Below, piece after piece: positions 36,601 through 38,176 of a DNA stretch of 38,176 bases (position 1 is the stretch's first letter; the number at the start of each line of letters is the position of its first letter). The DNA comes from Verrucomicrobiia bacterium. Lineage in GTDB: Bacteria > Verrucomicrobiota > Verrucomicrobiia > Limisphaerales > DSYF01. Both the position numbers and the translations under genes were made by a program. Below the pieces are notes generated by a model. That model saw only the letters and a program-made list of their open reading frames with translations, was not told where the DNA came from and ran no database searches. The stretch spans positions 1-38,176 of the forward strand of contig DASTWL010000029.1 in assembly GCA_035765895.1 (NCBI GenBank). Direction: 5' to 3'.

Positions 36601-36952
36601 TGATCCAAAGCGTTCCCTGCGCGTCGAGGTAAAGTTTGCGGATGCGCGCGTGCATCAATTGCGGGGTGTTTTCGGGATCAAACGTGACGAAGCGCACACC
36701 GTCAAAACGCGCCAGGCCGTTGTAGGTGCCAATCCAGAGATAACCATCCGGCGTTTGCACGATGCCGGTCACGGAGCTGTTTGGCAGGCCGTCCTCCGTG
36801 GTCCAGACGTCGATGAGATAATCACTGCCCGCGCCGTTTTGATTGGTGAGCGTGCCGTTGGCGGTCGTTGGCTGCCCGGCCGCCGCCATGAGCCCGCCGC
36901 AAATCAGGGCCAAGCACCAGGCCAAGCCGCGGATTCGGGGCGACGGAGTCAT
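33689..36952 (-). CDS. Propeller-type sensor histidine kinase, second system
   Basis: A 1087-residue membrane sensor. It has a signal peptide (MTPSPRIRGLAWCLALI), about fourteen propeller blades (YLWIGTYNGLARFDG, RIWVGTDRGV, NLWAGSHQGIF; about 35-700), a Y_Y_Y domain (about 730-800; VRFRYRLEGLEKDWVEAG), a membrane helix (about 815-840), HisKA_3 with KDIHDDLGAG (His879), and HATPase_c with N-box KETLNNIVKHS and GHGLRNIVRRLEDIG. It probably binds an oligosaccharide outside the cytoplasmic membrane and signals to the regulator encoded 8 bp downstream. The frame is open back to GTG 37012, which overlaps the TGA of the rhamnosidase gene, but the ATG at 36952 gives a proper signal peptide. Confidence 0.94.
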   Translation of the reverse strand: MTPSPRIRGLAWCLALICGGLMAAAGQPTTANGTLTNQNGAGSDYLIDVWTTEDGLPNSSVTGIVQTPDGYLWIGTYNGLARFDGVRFVTFDPENTPQLMHARIRKLYLDAQGTLWINTYDGSLTSCRGGVFRLEWRSREYADLEILQVVSKPDHVTFLLPTGDLIRRDFSRTNAWQILEPPAKGLGTAACEDAAGTLWYRGRDAQLWRLRGGTFEPPPVESGLEGRRIRCVTADDAGRIWVGTDRGVVVWEQNRFVDQTPTNGTTPADITFVYQTQHDGTWLVADQHLQNSRQRQWQPGFRPWGEALDGAAVQRLGVHEERDGSMWFRQYGLGLVRVETNRVTRRFTPDEGFPGDRVDCFCEDSEGDFWAGVNRGGLVRLRKKRFQSFSVAEGAQPAAMVSVCEDAGGAMWFGTQGSGLARWRNGQLDLFDVPGGRGHGFVFSVYPGLGDRLWLSVGDEDLFTFTGGQLQRCLPVNHGVKVILTSRDGQMVWTGRKDGLFVCTNLETHLFSPYPGVPRSVDIRALAEGKDGVLWAGGGDGNLYRIRNTNVVMLNPGASAGRHPVWSLQVDPDGTVWAGTFRGGLLRYADGKFRRFTVKDGLPDNVIAQLLSDDKGNLWAGSHQGIFRVARAALNNYARGELPAIPCTAYGRYDGLPALECSGSYQPACWRTQGGRLWFTTLKGAVSIQPDDVAPNLRPPPVAIEELLIDGVEQNLRGMTVELPSAGERSSHAVAPERVLDVPPGKRQFEFHYTGLSFVSPDKVRFRYRLEGLEKDWVEAGPRRFVQYSFLRPGEYTFHVTACNNEGVWNKGGAILRLHVEPQFYETWWFAVTLAGLAGSLAVLTVRWTFRRRLRAEMERVERQRAVERDRARIAKDIHDDLGAGLTQITLLSELARRDTPEEVEAHVGQISSTARELTRAMDEIVWAINPQNDTLEGLITYISKFAQQYLTLAGIRCRLDVPTQLPNCVLGAETRHNLYLAIKETLNNIVKHSGATVATLRLECQPRMIRITIEDDGRGINAPTAAAGRSERASSGHGLRNIVRRLEDIGGRCDVSSTAGQGTRVVFALPVVTDESPVLATGPGSG

Positions 36953-37008
36953 GTTAAAGTCTGCGTAGAGTGCGCGTGAAACGCAAGCCGCCCCGAACAT
37001 GCCCCACA

Positions 37009-38176
37009 TCACGGCTGGACTGCTGTCACCGGCGTCAACGTCACCGGCCCCAGCAACCCCGCATCCGCCAGCGGCCAGTTCGAGGCGTCAAATGGCCGGT
37101 AGTCGAGATTCACAAAATTGATGTCGTGATAGCTCTTCCATTGAACCCCGCGCCGGTCCAGGTCGCGAATCCGGTTGGCATCCGTATTCGTCACTTCCAC
37201 TTCGAGCAGGTTGTTGGTCGGCGCAAGCCGGACCGCCGCCACCCGAAACGGCGGGGTGAAGAGCGTGCCGAGGTCCACTCCATTCAAACGCACCCGCGCG
37301 CTCTGGCATACCTTGCCGAGATCCAATTCATAAACGCCCGGCGCCGGCGCATTCGTCGGCGCGTCAAAACGGATGACATAACGCGCCGGGCCGGCAAACC
37401 GCTGGGCATTGGCATCGCCCAGTTGCGTCCACGAGGCCAGTTGATCGGTTTTGAACGGCGCCGGCAATTCGGGCCCGCCATCAATGAACGACACCTGCCA
37501 CTCGCCCGACAACGGTTCGGACCGCCCGTCCGCCTGCCACCACTTCCAGACCGGCCCGTTCAATTTGCGAGCCGCACTTTCCCGCAGCACCAGCGCATCG
37601 CCCGGGCGCAATTGCACCCGCGCTTCGATCGGGCTCGTCTTGCCCCGGCGGACCGATGTCGTGCCCGTCTGGCCGGTCAATGGGTCAAGAACGACAACCG
37701 ATTTGGCCGTGCGCGCCAGCGGCAGCCAGCCATCAAACGGCGTGTCGCCGCGATTCGCGACGAAGTAGGTGGTTCCCGAATCCGCCCGGCGACGAATGCA
37801 CATCAAGCCCGGATGATCAAACAGGGTTTCGCGGGTTACGCCAGCCGCCGTCAGCGCGGGTTTCAACGGGCCCACCAGCACTTTGCCACGGCCAAAGCGC
37901 ACGGATTGCACTTTTCCATTTTCGCCGGATTTTGCGGGCGGCAAACGCAACGATTGCACCAGTTGCGCGAACTCGGCGCGGCGTTGCTCAAGCTGAGCCA
38001 GCCCCGACACATCGCCCGGCAAACGATCCTGGAACAACACCGTCGCCCCGCCGCGCGCGAGTTCCAACGCGCGCCGCAGGGTGGCCAGTGGCATGACGTT
38101 GCACGGCGGCAGCAACAGCACCTGATGGGTTCCGTGCCCGGACACCGGCATGCCGGTCAACTGCCGGTCGGAGATG
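37009..38176 (-). CDS. GH106-type alpha-L-rhamnosidase, C-terminal part only
   Basis: The frame is open to the right edge, so the N-terminal catalytic region is outside the window; about 388 residues are visible. The first part (GHGTHQVLLLPPCNVMPLATL...LARGGATVLF) and the next (FVANRGDTPFDGWLPL, VVVLDPLTGQTG, LRPGDALVLRES) match the C-terminal half of GH106 enzymes. The final jelly-roll (ELDLGKVCQSARVRLNGVDL, PPFRVAAVRLAPTNNLLEVEVTN, AGLLGPVTLTP) is the GH2-like sugar-binding domain found in that family. GH106 enzymes release alpha-L-rhamnose from pectic and other polysaccharides. The stop (37009-37011) lies 56 bp before the kinase ATG, on the same strand, so enzyme, sensor and regulator appear to form one operon. 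Confidence 0.75.
   Translation of the reverse strand, partial: ISDRQLTGMPVSGHGTHQVLLLPPCNVMPLATLRRALELARGGATVLFQDRLPGDVSGLAQLEQRRAEFAQLVQSLRLPPAKSGENGKVQSVRFGRGKVLVGPLKPALTAAGVTRETLFDHPGLMCIRRRADSGTTYFVANRGDTPFDGWLPLARTAKSVVVLDPLTGQTGTTSVRRGKTSPIEARVQLRPGDALVLRESAARKLNGPVWKWWQADGRSEPLSGEWQVSFIDGGPELPAPFKTDQLASWTQLGDANAQRFAGPARYVIRFDAPTNAPAPGVYELDLGKVCQSARVRLNGVDLGTLFTPPFRVAAVRLAPTNNLLEVEVTNTDANRIRDLDRRGVQWKSYHDINFVNLDYRPFDASNWPLADAGLLGPVTLTPVTAVQP

Noticed and set aside
33839-36979. Very long open frame on the plus strand opposite the second sensor kinase (over 1000 codons).
   Set aside because: It is antisense to a kinase with clear motifs; the translation is rich in Arg, Ala, His and Gln with no domain, as expected for a shadow frame in GC-rich DNA.
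1-38176. CRISPR arrays, tRNA or rRNA genes, insertion sequences, integrase or attachment sites.
   Set aside because: Looked for and not seen: no regularly spaced repeats, no transposase-like product and no recognisable RNA gene.

Overview
The window (38,176 bp, GC-rich) looks like a polysaccharide-utilisation and cell-surface region from a member of the Verrucomicrobiota, most likely an environmental, glycan-degrading lineage. The pointers are: pseudopilins with an [14 protein letters not shown] start, giant secreted proteins built from LamG, Ig-like, PA14 and autotransporter-type beta-strand repeats, propeller-type (two-component regulator propeller + Y_Y_Y) sensor kinases paired with separate NarL-type regulators, Tat-exported GH109-type enzymes, and start codons with almost no Shine-Dalgarno sequences. 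The phylum call is inference from these gene families; no RNA gene is present to confirm it.

Layout. Left edge: a truncated propeller sensor kinase (1-2484, +) and its NarL-type regulator (2544-3209, +). Then a leftward block: Tat-exported GH109/Gfo-Idh-MocA enzyme (3225-4646), secreted metzincin-like peptidase (4760-6007), and two copies of a pseudopilin + small lipoprotein cassette (6117-7458 and 8174-9317). Centre, mostly rightward: TPR-sulfotransferase (9464-11020), a LamG/Ig surface protein (11315-14818), APS kinase CysC (14910-15521, reverse), a second LamG/Ig/beta-repeat protein (15834-19964) and a 1917-residue DUF3472/PA14/beta-repeat protein (20142-25895). Right, all leftward: GH35 beta-galactosidase (26032-28347), a fused GH127/GH146-type plus GH51 arabinofuranosidase (28541-32797), and a second NarL regulator / propeller kinase pair (32976-36952) directly downstream of a truncated GH106 alpha-L-rhamnosidase (37009-38176).

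How it may work together. Galactosidase, alpha- and beta-L-arabinofuranosidase and rhamnosidase activities together suggest an arabinogalactan or rhamnogalacturonan-I type plant polysaccharide as substrate (inference). Two propeller-type two-component systems bracket the locus and point inwards; they are the obvious candidates for sensing oligosaccharides. CysC makes PAPS, the donor used by the sulfotransferase, so a sulfation branch is encoded beside the large secreted proteins.

Main discovery candidate: an intergenic element, CCC-N4-6-GTGGTAT(G/T), occurs eight times, each time oriented towards and 24-229 nt upstream of a start codon. It precedes one regulator, GH109, both pseudopilin cassettes, all three giant surface proteins and the GH35 gene. 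It may define a shared promoter or operator for the locus. Other notable points are the mosaic relationship of the three giant proteins, the double-arabinofuranosidase fusion, and an inverted repeat carrying the window's only strong, well-placed SD-like sequence, in the leader of the middle giant protein.
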